A stretch of DNA of 64,000 nt from Oscheius tipulae (lineage: Eukaryota; Nematoda; Chromadorea; Rhabditida; Rhabditidae). Within the stretch, counting starts at the first letter, position 1; every line of letters starts with the position of its first letter. The stretch lies in assembly GCA_037178975.1 (NCBI GenBank), contig JASJZH010000003.1, positions 186,001 to 250,000 on the forward strand, given 5' to 3'. Positions 33,161 to 43,532 of the stretch are shown one piece after another. Under the pieces are notes generated by a model. The model was not told where the DNA came from. It did no database searches and saw nothing but the letters and a program-made list of their open reading frames with translations. The translations under genes and the position numbers were made by a program.

Positions 33161-36100
33161 TCATACGGAAGTATAGTCATCGTCACTATCAATTTGTAGA
33201 TTTTTCTCGGCGAGCTGACATTCCACGATATTCAAGATATGATTTTGGCCTGAAATATTCGTAGAGTCAGCATTTTGCAAATCACCATTTTCTTGAATCG
33301 AGAATACAACAGAATACGTCTTTCCCAGCGAGTCCTCTGGTAAGCCGTCAATCAGAGCCTGACACTGGTATCCATCAATCTCGGATCCATCACGAGCAAG
33401 GAACATCTGGGCGCCATTCCACGGTTCTACAATAACAATATCAGCAACTGAAAGAGTTATATTTTTTTATCTGTTTCTATCTCACCGAACAGTTCATTCT
33501 GTCCAAACTGTCTTCCTTTTATTTCGGAAAACTTGATGTCCTTGCCTCTTTTAACCTCTTCAAAACTTGTGAGTGTATTCACTGAGAATATGATATCAGT
33601 GTTTTCACTATAAGGGTTTGCGAGATTTCGAAGACGGTAGAGCTTAAACAATGCAAAGATTAACGGAAAAGCTTACCTTTCCTACAATAAGGTGACTGTT
33701 TGAAAGCGAGCCAGGAAAAATTAAATGTATGCTTCGGGCATCCGAAGTAAGAAAAACTGTGACCTTGGTCGTTGTTGTTCTGCTTCCAAAACACTTGACG
33801 GTGAAGCTAAAAATGTGGCTATTTCTGAGGCTGCAATTTAAAAGTTGAAAAGTAAAGTTTAGCCCATGAACAATGCCATTTAACCCGCAGCGGGGTTCGA
33901 ACTCGAGACCCTTCAATTAACGCCTCCTGCCACTGCCAAAGACTGGGCCAACTCGCTTTTTACTGCAACTTACTCTGTATAATTCAAGACAACTTGCTGC
34001 AGAGAGAAAATTTGGCTATAGTCAAGACTGTGCATTTCGGAAAGATGCTTCAAATGTGGACACTCAATGATTTCCGTATCCTTATGTGCTTTTCCTGCTA
34101 CATCCACCTTCAGCTCTGAAAGTGCTTGAATTAGAAAAATAGATTTCTCTATTACCAGCAACAACGAATTTCTTTTCCTTCTTAAGGGCGGCCTTGCTGT
34201 AGTTGAAGTGTTTTAGCTGGACAGTCTAAGTTACATATTACTGAAGCAGCGGTTTTCTCTCTTACGGTTCCCACGCTAATTCCCAGATTCTGCTTGGCCA
34301 CATCTCCAGTCATTGTGAAGCGGACAAGGCAGTTGTTTGTATCGGCCAATATCCATTCTAGATAGTCCTTCATGGGCGAATGTTGACGACCGCAAATCGC
34401 AAAATATCCCTTGCTGAAACTCTGATATGTTCATTATTAAACGAGGCGTACTTGTAATCCTGTCCGAGAAACAGGTCTTCTATGTTGGAAAGACGTAGTA
34501 TGGACTTTTCCGGATCGCGGGAATGAGAGTATTCACAGTCACGTCCACAGGGCTTTGGACAATTTCAACGCGTACCTAATGATAGGTTTTGGTATAGATC
34601 TGTGGCATGACTTACCGATGAGCCTTGCTCGGCAGTTATACCGAGCGTCTGAAACTCCTTAACCAATGGGCGCGGAGTATCAGGAGAAGGGGAGGAAGGA
34701 GGAGACGGTGTCATGCCAGTCTCCTCAGAAGGTGCTACATTTGCAACCGAAAACATTCTGCTCATGGGACTGCCACTTTGGGTGGTGTCGATGTCTACCT
34801 AAATGATGATTTCAGGTGCGTTATTGTAGCACAACTTACCAATGAGACATTCTCGATGGGAACTTCTTGAATCTCCGCAAACAAAGGAAGCGGGCTTGCT
34901 CGAGATGCTGAGACTGGAGAAGACAATGGGCTCATGTCAGTAATCGCTGAGGACGCGACGATTACAGTATGAGTAGATAGAAGGAACGAATCCGTACGAA
35001 GAGGAAGAAGGCTGTTTGATGCTTCTGAAGGAGTCTAAACACTAATCTATTACACTTTCTAGGTTAGATACCAAAGTACGATCCGAATCGTTTGTTGCTG
35101 TAGAAGAGAGAGTTTGTTCCAGGCTATCCAATTCACTCTGGTGACGAATCTCCGCGAGGCTCTCAGTCGACCCAAACGTTCTATCATCGGTTGGCTCCAG
35201 TTGAGCTGGTCGGTCACCGCCCAAGAACAGTTTACCGGACTTTCTCAGTGCCTTGAACATTCATTGAAAACATATCAAAATTGACCTACCCTTGCACGAT
35301 GCTCTTCACTTTTAAAGTTCATGTAAACCATTTTAGTAAGCTTCCAGTCGGTAGGACGATGTCCTTTCACGGAGCCAATTTCGCCGTGAAACAGTTTTTC
35401 TTCAATTTCTCCAAGTGTGACATTAGAACCAAAGTATTTGACCATAGCTCCCTTAGGGTAATCCAGTTTCTAAACATAGGTATTGAATTTCACAAATGTT
35501 TCGGTGAATTAAGAAAAAACTTACAACATCGTATCGTGTTTTGGGGTTGGAATTCAGAAAAGTAGGTCTGTACAGCTTGATAGGAACCGGCCATTTGTTT
35601 ACCACACTCCTATTCCAACGTTCTGCCTAAGCTCTTGGCAGTTGTTCATAAGAAATCAGAAGCCCTACGAATTCATAGTCCGCCATTGAAGAAAAAAAAA
35701 GGGTGCCTCTCTTCAAATAATTCTCTCCCTCTATTGTAACAGCTCTAGGAGGTCCACAGAGCTGGAATATGGCCAACATATCAGCTTCCGTAATTTCCGG
35801 GGGAATGTCTTGTACGAAAAGTTTATACTTGTTATGATTCATCATTGGTGGCACGATTTTCTTGGGTTCAATGTGATAGTTTTTGACTTCTGGTTTCCTT
35901 GATTGAGGAAATCCAGCATCGATGAACTAAAATCTTGGTAAAATTGGTAAGCCATACATGTGCGCGCGAACAAAGCATGGCCGGTCCGGTTCGATCTTGG
36001 GCCCCGCACTGCGGCGCGAATTCAAATCTCTTTTTTTTTCTTTTTCGGTTTTTCTAAGTGATTTTTCGTAGTAAACAATATGTTTCTAGAATAAAACTTT

Positions 36101-36791
36101 GCGCGTTGCATCTCTTGGCGTTCGATTATTACGACGAAATGCAACAAAAAAATCTCCAGAAGAACTAAATTGGAAAAGCGCATTACGGAAAAAGAGAAAA
36201 ATGAACCGCACCGGACCGAGAGATACTGGTATCCCAGCAGTCTGTAACTAACCTGACGACGATCATCGTCTGTCTTGAAATCCACTTCTAGATTTATTCT
36301 GTGGCCTTTGTGATCATAGACTATGTTGTCATAATAACACTTGTTTCCATAATGTGCTCGAAGATAGTGTTCAATATGCTCTTTCGCAACATTTTTCTGG
36401 ACATCAACTTTTACTCGATAGCGATGCTTGGAAGCGTCATGAATGACCAAGGGGTACCCCTCCTCGCCTGCCATCAGTATTTTTTGATCGAACAGTAGTG
36501 CCTAAAACCCGAGGATTGATAGCTAACTATTTTTTTGTCAATGTACTTATATACAATTAATGAATCTAACCTTTTCAACTGATTCCGGTCGTTCAAATTC
36601 TATATGTGCGTAAGCACGAGCTCCATATTTGAAATCATAATATTTTTGTATAGTAGTTTTCCCAGAATTTATATTTCCACAGAGCGAGAAAGCCGCCTCT
36701 AGCGTTTTCGCATCCACGCTTTGAGGGAAGTTCCCAACGTAGATTGTAGACACTGAACTTAGCTTTGTCTTGAAATGAATGAAAACTTACT
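33161..36791 (-). CDS. Multi-RRM protein with OB-fold-like C-terminal region (module B), split start codon
   Basis: Predicted about 860 residues. Exons in coding order: A of ATG at 36791, 36571-36752, 36253-36501, 35669-35926, 35525-35626, 35290-35469, 35072-35251, 34840-35034, 34616-34798, 34452-34552, 34266-34413, 34156-34225, 33974-34115, 33824-33677, 33642-33486, 33447-33161. The first seven exons mirror multi-RRM gene A (STIYVGNFP, KLFVQDIPPEITEADML, VKYFGSNVTLGEIE, SGKLFLGGDRPAQLE). The C half differs. FTVKCFGSRTTTTKVTVFLTS, then LSNSHLIVGKLYRLRNLANPY, reads like an OB-fold strand pattern, and ISVGTTVQLKHFNY may be another (inference). The junction near 34552-34616 needs an AAG acceptor. 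Probable second cistron after the RING-RRM gene at 37149. Confidence 0.78.
33883..33955 (-). pseudogene. tRNA-like element (degenerate)
   Basis: Minus strand: TTGGCCCAGTC (D-arm-like) and GAGTTCGAACCCC (B box) at tRNA spacing, with a GTTAATTGAAGG middle; acceptor arms do not pair. Lies in an intron of the multi-RRM gene B. Confidence 0.4.
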
Positions 36792-36929
36792 GAGCAAAAT
36801 ATTTTAAGATAATGAGATACCTGCAAGAAAGACAGTATAACAGAACGATTGGTCACAAGGTATGAATTGTCTTAACAATGAAAGAACATTTAACTGGAAT
36901 AGAAAAGGTTTTATTTCAGCAGAGTGACT

Positions 36930-37135
36930 GAACATTCCCCGGGGATGTTCACGTCAGGAGTGGGATTTGTATGAACAGTCTCATTTTGCAATCGAGAACT
37001 TTAAACCTCCAAAGACTAAAATTGTATTTTAGCCTCGAAAAGACGTATACTTTAGTAGCGACGCTAAGATAAATAGGAAGATCCACAGTGGCTGGACATT
37101 GCCCATGGGACTGATACATCCCCGGGGGATGTTTA
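36930..37135. repeat. Two CCCCGGGG-centred palindromes in a likely intercistronic gap
   Basis: ACATTCCCCGGGGATGT near 36932 and ACATCCCCGGGGGATGT near 37116, with a weaker CATTGCCCATGGG between. They lie between the stop of the RING-RRM gene B (37149) and the start of the multi-RRM gene B (36791). They may be repeat remnants or RNA hairpins affecting operon processing; no function shown. Confidence 0.5.
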
Positions 37136-37148
37136 GACCCTGCGCTCT

Positions 37149-38647
37149 TTATTTCTTATGGATTACTTCTACTGTGATGGTCTTTTCTTCCCCGTTCACA
37201 CCTCTCGTTTTAGTAGCCGAGTAGTACAACGCCTAATGTTTGGATATTAAGGACGAAAACCAATTACTCACAGCCTTCACTGCCTCTTCCTTGCTTCCGA
37301 ACCAAACGTATGCTTCTCCAGTCTGCCTATCGAAAGTATCCTCACAAATAACGCAACGAACAATGTTGCCGACATCTCGAAACATCTCGCGAAGATTCTT
37401 TTTTTTTATCTGGGGAAGATTTTTCACCAATACTACCCAAATTCTGTTTGCTATGTCATCAATGCTTTCAGGAGGTCGTTCCTTAAAAAGGCGTTCAAAT
37501 AGGATTAAAACCTTCTTACATCCTTTCCGAAAATTTTGTCGTCAATCAAATAGTGGGCAACTATTTCAAAGTCCGACTCGTCAAGTAAGCGAGCAATCTC
37601 CGCTTTCTCACGGTTGGCATTGTCAATTTCGATTGTCTTCTTCTCCAAATATTGGAGAAATTCTGAATGACTTCTTTGATAAGCACCGACGTGAAAATCA
37701 CAGTTATGCACCCACCCCAGTTTTGTAAGAGGCTTTCCCTTGTAAGATCTACCCACCACCGACTTCAAGTTTGATAACTCCTGTTTCTAGAAAACCTTTC
37801 ACAAGGGTACAAGAAAAACCTGTCAACTTCTCACACTAGGAATTTTTTCTACCGTGAAGCCTGCTCAAAAATAACACAGCAATTTTAAATGGTGGCAGCG
37901 AAAACGCGCCGTTTAGAGCATTTTCAAACTTCTCTGAAATTTCCTAATGTTTTTCCATATTTCTGCTGCTTGTCCTGCCCGATTCCGGAGGTTTCTTGCA
38001 TGAAAACGATTCTGATTACAATTTCTACACTTATGTTAGGATGTAGAACTGACAAGATCGCCGCGATAGTTTGAACACAAAATGGTACTATATCACTGTT
38101 TCTCTCGCCGTCTGTCTGTCCCTCTCTGCGTCTCCCTCTGCTACTTCTTGGTTTCTCTAGCACTACGTCTCTTTGTCTTTCTGTTTCTCTGTCTCTCCTT
38201 CTGTCTCTGTGCCTGTCTGTGTCTGTCTTTCTGTCTCTAATCGTGAGCTCCCAGAGCTTGTCGTTCCTTTTCTGAATTGTTGTCCACCTCAATTAGTTGT
38301 CAACAATTTATGACAACAATAATGTACAGCTTTTTATTTTGCTTTTTTTCATGGGCTCACAAGCAAACAGACAAACAAAGTAACAGAGTCAACTACAGAC
38401 ACCATCGCGCTTTCATAGTTTAGAAACTTGAAAATTGCCTACCTTCAGCCAAACGATTTTTCCTCGGGTTTCGGAACGACCCAGCTTCACAATTGGGACA
38501 GATTGGATCCTCCGACAGCTTTTTGAAGCATGAAGTGCAAATTGCATGACCGCATGAGCCAAGATAGGGAATTTGGCTTTCCGTAAAAGCAGCGAGACAG
38601 TTGTCACAGCTTAAATCGTTTTCCGTGGCTATTGGACACGAAAACAT
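37149..38647 (-). CDS. RING finger + RRM protein (module B), 4 exons
   Basis: Predicted 213-residue protein. Exons in coding order: 38443-38647, 37520-37662, 37272-37481, 37149-37232. The RING (CDNCLAAF, CGHAICTSC, CPNC) is at residues about 14-57, followed by a charged linker (EFLQYLEKKTIEIDNA) and an RRM (IWVVLVKNLPQI, GEAYVWFGS). Exon phases equal those of 27443-28247, so they are duplicates. Intron 1 is about 780 nt, unusually long here. Likely first cistron of an operon with the multi-RRM gene B about 360 nt downstream; AATAAA overlaps its stop. A predicted ubiquitin ligase acting on an RNA-bound target (inference). Confidence 0.85.
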
Positions 38648-39512
38648 TGAAGGAGAGAGTGAAGGAACGGGGCGGCCCGTCGACGAACACCGTTATCTTT
38701 GTGGCGCCAGTCACTCCACTTTTCTCTCTGATCTTTTCCGAAATGTCTTCTTATCAGCGCAATTTGGGCAAAGGCTTCAAGCAAGTCCATTTGCTTTGCC
38801 TGCGCTCTGCACTAAAAACTTTTTATCAGTTGTTGGCTGTGCGCATTTCTACTTTGCAATCTACTGGAGCGCATTTTACCTCTGTCTGATCCTCATTTAT
38901 TTTGAGAACGTAGGTGTTAGAGGTGGCAACTTAAAGCTCCTAGCACGGTAATTCGAATGATATCCGGATTCCCAATATTCTGATTTCGCCGAGTACTACA
39001 CTTTTTTTTGCTGTAGGGGCTGAGTTAGAATCTCTCATTTCCTTTGAACTTTGCCCGGTTTCTACTTTCTTCTGTCAGCCTGTCCTTCTCGCCCACTTCA
39101 ACTTGTCCGCCTGAGTCGAGCTACCGTTACATGAGCAACTCAACGAAGCTAAACTAACTTGACGACTTGCGAACAATTAGTGTGCGCACAAAGTAGTTCT
39201 CACTGATTGCAATAATGGCTTCAGACAGATAAACAGGCAGAGACGTGAGAACAGTTTAAAATAGATAAGTTTCGCTGATGCCCTTTTGGGCATTTTGAAC
39301 TAGACCAGTCGCCTACGCTTCTGGCGGAGCGACTCGCTGTCAGTGCTAATTTTGTAACTTGAACTGTCCTGACTTGTCTTGTCAACTCTAATCTAGGATA
39401 ATACTTGAAAGAAAAAGCCAAAAACAAGTCAAGTGTTAACCCAGATTCGAGTTGACTTGTGTCGCAGACGCCTCTTGCAAATTGTAAAGGTAGGATATTA
39501 TTATTTTAGACG
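38648..39512. other. Divergent promoter region between two RING genes (module B)
   Basis: About 860 nt, almost the same length as the corresponding gap in module A. It contains CTTACGCG-like and TGAGCTACCG strings also present near 28930-28965 (in both, a GAGCTACCG followed by AAGGAGCAACTC or CATGAGCAACTC), so promoter sequence seems conserved between copies. No supported coding frame. Confidence 0.5.
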
Positions 39513-40420
39513 ATGGAAAGCAGAAATTCCAAAAACACTTTTTTGGAATGTATTTATTGTTACAAAAAATATGGTATGAGCTTTCTTTTTGACACTACCG
39601 CAGCTTTAGATACTCATACGATCGTTCCTTACATTGGAGAATGCGGGCATTCTTTCTGCAAACCGTGCCTTGATCAATGGCCATGTAAGCCATGTGGTCT
39701 GGGGTGTCCAGAGGTGATAGCTGATCCTCAGCCCAACAAAACTGTCATTGGTAAGTCATGTTAGAGTTGAAAACTGGGACACACATCAATAAGTTTGGAA
39801 ATTCAAGGTTTTAGTCACCTAAGTCTAAGGGTTTTTATCGTCTACATTTTATAGTCCGTTTAAGAACCGATGAAAAATTTCAGCCATACTGATGCGTCTG
39901 GAGCAGATTCAAGCTGACTTCAAGGCAGTGGCAGTGGCGGTAGACCGAATGATTCCCGAGAACATTAAGCCAAAGAAGGAGGGTTTCGAGGAACCAACGA
40001 CCTCTGCTCAAATCAGCGAAGAAATTATGTTTGTTTGTCAAATATGTGAATTCAGCGGAAATCTCTGTGTCTTTGTTAAGGGAATACCTCTAAACTGGAC
40101 TGACAGAGACGTGAGGTCCTATTTCCAACAGTTTGGTACAATTCGTACTATTTCTTTCAATCCAAGTGTCAAAGACAGATATGTAGAAAATAGAGGCGTG
40201 GCTATGATCGAATTTTCATCGTCCGTAGAAGCCGATAAGGTCATTCGAGAAGCAAATGGACGACAAGTTGGAATGAGAAAAGTTGCTGTTGAGTACTGGG
40301 TGAAGTGAGTTTCAGATAGCTGCAAAGAGTTCTTTCCGGTTTAGGCGACAGAATCCGTACCCTGATGAGGCTTTCCGGCAACTGGCCGAGACAAGAATGA
40401 CTCATAAGCCGAAACAATAA
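39513..40420 (+). CDS. RING finger + RRM protein (module B, plus strand), 4 exons
   Basis: Predicted 232-residue protein. Exons 39513-39573, 39610-39750, 39884-40304, 40345-40420. The RING has CIYCYKKY, CGHSFCKPC and CGLGC. A linker (MRLEQIQADFKAV) leads to an RRM with LCVFVKGIPLNWTDRDV (RNP2-like) and GVAMIEFSS (RNP1-like). The C-terminal RQNPYPDEAFRQLAE is shared with the truncated copy at 29098. A 27-nt in-frame stretch (40029-40055) sits exactly where that copy has an intron and has intron-like ends. AATAAA overlaps the stop. Divergent from the operon at 37149-38647. Confidence 0.85.
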
Positions 40421-40542
40421 ATTTTATTGTGCTTAGACCTTATCAGCATAGCCATTCGTCGGACCCATAGTCGATTCTTTTTGTAAGGCCGCTTCGACTG
40501 TGACGCTTCCACTTCCAATTTCCTCGATTGCCACCTTTGTCG

Positions 40543-40770
40543 TCTACCCAGTGTTTCCCAGTATGACCAAAGTGAACATGGTACCGATGGCAATGACGAT
40601 TATGGCAGGCGTTTTTTCAACGGGACCATAGCAGTCGACGACGACGCAAAAGAATGTTGCTGAGAACTACCGAGAGCACTAGTGAACTTACCAGCAAAAA
40701 GAAGGAGATTTTAAGCAGTTTAGCATTTTGTCTGAATGCGGCGGAGGCGGTAAAAACTCTTACAGCAAGC
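40543..40770 (-). pseudogene. Fragment of a four-helix membrane gene (family 2)
   Basis: Minus strand: VFTASAAFRQNAKLLKISFFLL ending at a GTAAGT donor matches exon 3 of the gene at 41317-41897 (VFAAVNQKIKLLKIAFTLL). After it, IIVIAIGTMFTLVILG matches its last helix. The first two exons and part of helix 3 are missing and a stop follows GNTG. A truncated tandem copy. Confidence 0.6.
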
Positions 40771-40809
40771 TACAAATGACGGTAGGGGGCAGAGACTGAT
40801 CGAGTTGTT

Positions 40810-41060
40810 AAAAAAAATTTCTCTTTCATCGCTCTACCCGAGGGGAGAGACTTAGAGAAGCAGCTCGAGTGGCAGTCTCCGGTAACTTGCCCGACCTAAG
40901 CCGTCGGGCCAATGCTCCAGAACCAAGCTCGGGAGAACCTGGAGGCAGCCAAGGGCAGTCCGAATCCATCTTTTGAGGAGTGAGGCCTGGAGGCTGCAAG
41001 ATCCGCCGCGATCGCGATTGTATACCCCACTGTGACGGGGGCGAAAAGACAGTACAGGAG
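40810..41060 (-). ncRNA. Candidate structured non-coding RNA with terminator-like T run
   Basis: A GC-rich island with a seven-base-pair GCCCGAC/GTCGGGC hairpin near 40888-40908, a CCCC/GGGG stem near 41025-41042, and repeated CCTGGAGGC segments. On the minus strand it ends near 40815 in eight T residues, as a Pol III transcript would. No known family could be assigned; three overlapping frames here look like by-products of base composition. Confidence 0.25.
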
Positions 41061-41316
41061 GGACAAATACGATATGAAATTTTTTTTGGGAGCGCAATAG
41101 CGGGACAATGCGGTGTCTTTGCAGGTTTGCAATGTTCTGCAAAGATGCAGAACGAACCGAGATCTTCAACTTTAGAGAACATCCAGTTTATCTGTAAACA
41201 GTGTACCTTTCAATATCTTCTCATAGTCCTGTCAGCCTGCCCATCTTGTCATTCATTGAAGTATATCCAAACTGCCTGATTGTGAACCAAAAAAAAAAGT
41301 TTGCAACTTCATTCGT

Positions 41317-41897
41317 TTAGACCGTCAGAGTAGTTGATTGTTTTTTTGATTGGGATGGTGCAACTTTGTAGACTATTTCCTCAAACGTCATCATGATGGT
41401 CAGTCCGACGAATCCCAGTATCACCAAAGAGAACAATGTGCCGGCAAACAAGACAGCTGCTACATGGGTCTTTTTGACTACACCATGGCTCAAAAATATG
41501 CCCAACAGTCTTATCAATTCTGAAGCCGAGAAGAGTACTCCAATCACAATAGGAGCAATCTGAAAACTTGGATATAAACAGAAAGTCTTACCAGCAAAGT
41601 GAAGGCAATTTTGAGCAGTTTAATTTTTTGATTGACAGCAGCAAAAACAGTGAAAATGGTCACGGCGTGCTGAAAAAAAATGGAATGGAACAAAAGAACA
41701 TCGGTCTACGGTAATCAAGCAGCCTATACTGTTGAAGACCGAGGCAACGCTTATTCCGCCTTTGAAAGAGATGAAAAAGTAGATGAGCGACAGGATGATA
41801 GTAACTCCGCAAAAAATCAGAAGCAAGTTCTTAAAGGTTGATTACACCGAAATGAAATTGAGCTTACCGTAGGTAGCACGCCGAAGCAGCAGACCAT
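41317..41897 (-). CDS. Four-helix membrane protein (family 2), 4 exons
   Basis: Predicted 156-residue protein. Exons in coding order: 41868-41897, 41710-41829, 41592-41669, 41317-41559. It starts MVCCFGVLPT; helix 1 is LLLIFCGVTIILSLIYFFI; the exon-3 segment VFAAVNQKIKLLKIAF parallels LFAAFYMMRQLLRIAF of the 16.4-kb gene; helices 3 and 4 follow (APIVIGVLF; LFSLVILGFVGLTIMM) with a polar tail. Same overall plan as family 1 (Cys-rich start, four helices, basic step before helix 3), so probably a distant relative. The ATG lies directly after an ACCAG string that may be a trans-splice acceptor. Function unknown. Confidence 0.78.
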
Positions 41898-42191
41898 CTG
41901 GTTGGTACGAATCGAGAAGTTCTATGGAAGGGTTTGAATCATGACAACACGATGTGTTGGTAAGAAGACATACAAAAGTAATGGTAATACCTGTGTCTCT
42001 CTGTCTCGCTGTCTCCCATCTCCAATGTCACCACCGAACTGCCGACTCTGGCCTCGTCAATGCTGCCGAAAGCTGGTGATTTCGTGACGCCCTTCAGATC
42101 GCAAAGGCCCTCCAGACAAGCATTTACAGATACAGAATCGTGAAGTCAAGGGAAACAGAATCAGGAACAATTTTTAGTCTAGTCTGCAGTG

Positions 42192-42720
42192 TTATCCACT
42201 CTCCTCAATGGTTTTCCTAATGACGACGATAAAGAGCCCTTGAAACAACACAGTGAATACTGTGAAGTTGCTCAAGCTGATTATGCTACGGGTTTTATCA
42301 TAAACAACGTCGTTGCCGAAGACGTTCAACAATTCCAGAAAGGCAACTACTGAGAAAAGAAGAAGGATCACGGTAGTTCCGATCTAGAAACTGCATTACA
42401 CAAACAGAACCATACTTACAATACAGAAGTTACCAGCTTTGAGCAGTGTCGCATTTCGAATGGAGCCTATCCGATGGCAGTGAGAAGCAGCATTGCAACG
42501 TAATTCAAAATTGCCACGGCAAAGACTATCGCCTCTGTACTCATTCCATGTTTCAAAGCTACGTAGAAAGAGAGAAAGAGTAGGGAGCCGTAAGAAGACT
42601 GATTCCGCAGAGAATCAGGAGCCAGGTCTGAACATTTTTGGAAACCAAATTATTAAGAAACTTACTCTAGCTGTCAGGCCAAAGCAGCACTCATCTTGTT
42701 GGTACGAACCGAGGATTGCT
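42192..42720 (-). pseudogene. Four-helix membrane gene copy (family 2), frame broken
   Basis: Homologous to 41317-41897. The last exons read well (IGTTVILLLFSVVAFLELL; NFTVFTVLFQGLFIVVI), ending EESG-stop at 42192. But the helix-1 exon changes frame in the middle (LLILCGISLL, then in another frame LLFLSFYVALKHG). The Cys motif (QQDECCFGLTAR) is in frame with no ATG, since the nearest ATG is shifted by one base. Probably a pseudogene, or a start was missed. Confidence 0.55.
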
Positions 42721-42900
42721 ATGGCAAGGCGACATATATAGAAGAGACTGAATCATTTGGAGGGTCTTTGTGTCGATGCCGAGGCGTACAAAAGTATGGG
42801 TTATATTTTTGTCGTCCTATGAGAAAAAGAGCTTTGCTCTTGTAATTCAACTGTACGAAGAGATTATTCATGTAATCACCAGTTGGTTTTACGTTTTCGT

Positions 42901-43074
42901 CTAGACTTGAAGTAGGAAGACAAGAACGAAGTTGACCAGTAGAAGAGTCAAACTGGCAGCCTTACAAGACCGGATCTTTACTCCCAGAACGCAGTCGTCA
43001 CTGGGCGGGTAGCAGCCATCGTGGGCCAAATTGGAGGCGACGAGCAGGAGAAGAAGGTAGGGGAGACGCGTCAT
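42901..43074 (-). CDS. Tiny secreted, possibly GPI-anchored protein, single exon
   Basis: Predicted 57 residues: signal peptide MTRLPYLLLLLVASNLA, a mature segment of about 20 residues with four cysteines (DGCYPPSDDCVLGVKIRSC), then a hydrophobic C terminus (LTLLLVNFVLVFLLQV). That layout fits a GPI-anchor signal or a short tail anchor. No family recognised. The same frame is open 18 codons upstream, but the chosen ATG starts the leader. Confidence 0.5.
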   Translation of the reverse strand: MTRLPYLLLLLVASNLAHDGCYPPSDDCVLGVKIRSCKAASLTLLLVNFVLVFLLQV

Positions 43075-43532
43075 GGGAAGGCAAGATCGAAGTTTTGGGA
43101 ATTTCTTTGATGTTGTAACTGTTTTCAAAACTTAAAATTTTTTTTGAAATTGTTGTTGGAGTTCAAACTGTATGGATTACAGTCACGCTTTTGGCGATTG
43201 CGGAGCTTCAGGCTCAGGAATTTATTGTCGCGAAGATGAAAGCTCTGTAAAATTGTAGAACAGATCGAGTTCTTGTCTCTCTTGTCAAAACCTGTGGTTC
43301 TCTCTGAACGAAGCATTCAGATTGACAGCTTCTGAAGCATAGGTTGGACTGCAACTAAAGTGTTTTCCAATTCAGTTCGATGGCTACCTAATAATATAAG
43401 AAATATCTTTCTTTTTGAGAAGCTTCCCCAGTCTCTCACCGTCTCTGTCTCTGTCGTTTTTCCTTAACCATTGTGTGTACATTTCTGCTCGCCGAATCTC
43501 TTATCTCTGAGCCATTGTAGCCAGCCCGAAAA
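43075..43532. other. Intergenic spacer upstream of the lectin-VWA gene
   Basis: About 460 nt shared as promoter between the tiny secreted gene and the plus-strand lectin gene; TCTCTG simple sequence near 43430-43455. No supported coding frame. Confidence 0.4.

Larger units (their letters stand above)
40421..41316. other. Spacer holding a membrane-gene remnant and a candidate ncRNA
   Basis: Contains the pseudogene fragment at 40543-40770 and the GC-rich candidate ncRNA at 40810-41060, both listed. Also a short perfect GTTCTGC-AAAGAT-GCAGAAC hairpin near 41134, which looks like a decayed piece of the palindromic repeat family. Confidence 0.45.

Noticed and set aside
35040-35071. 19-nt intron at the exon 7/8 join of multi-RRM gene B
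   Set aside because: A donor 18 nt upstream gives a normal 37-nt intron in the same phase.
35945-36005. tRNA B-box-like GGTTCGATCTTGG
   Set aside because: No A box at the right distance and no stems; weaker than the listed tRNA-like elements.
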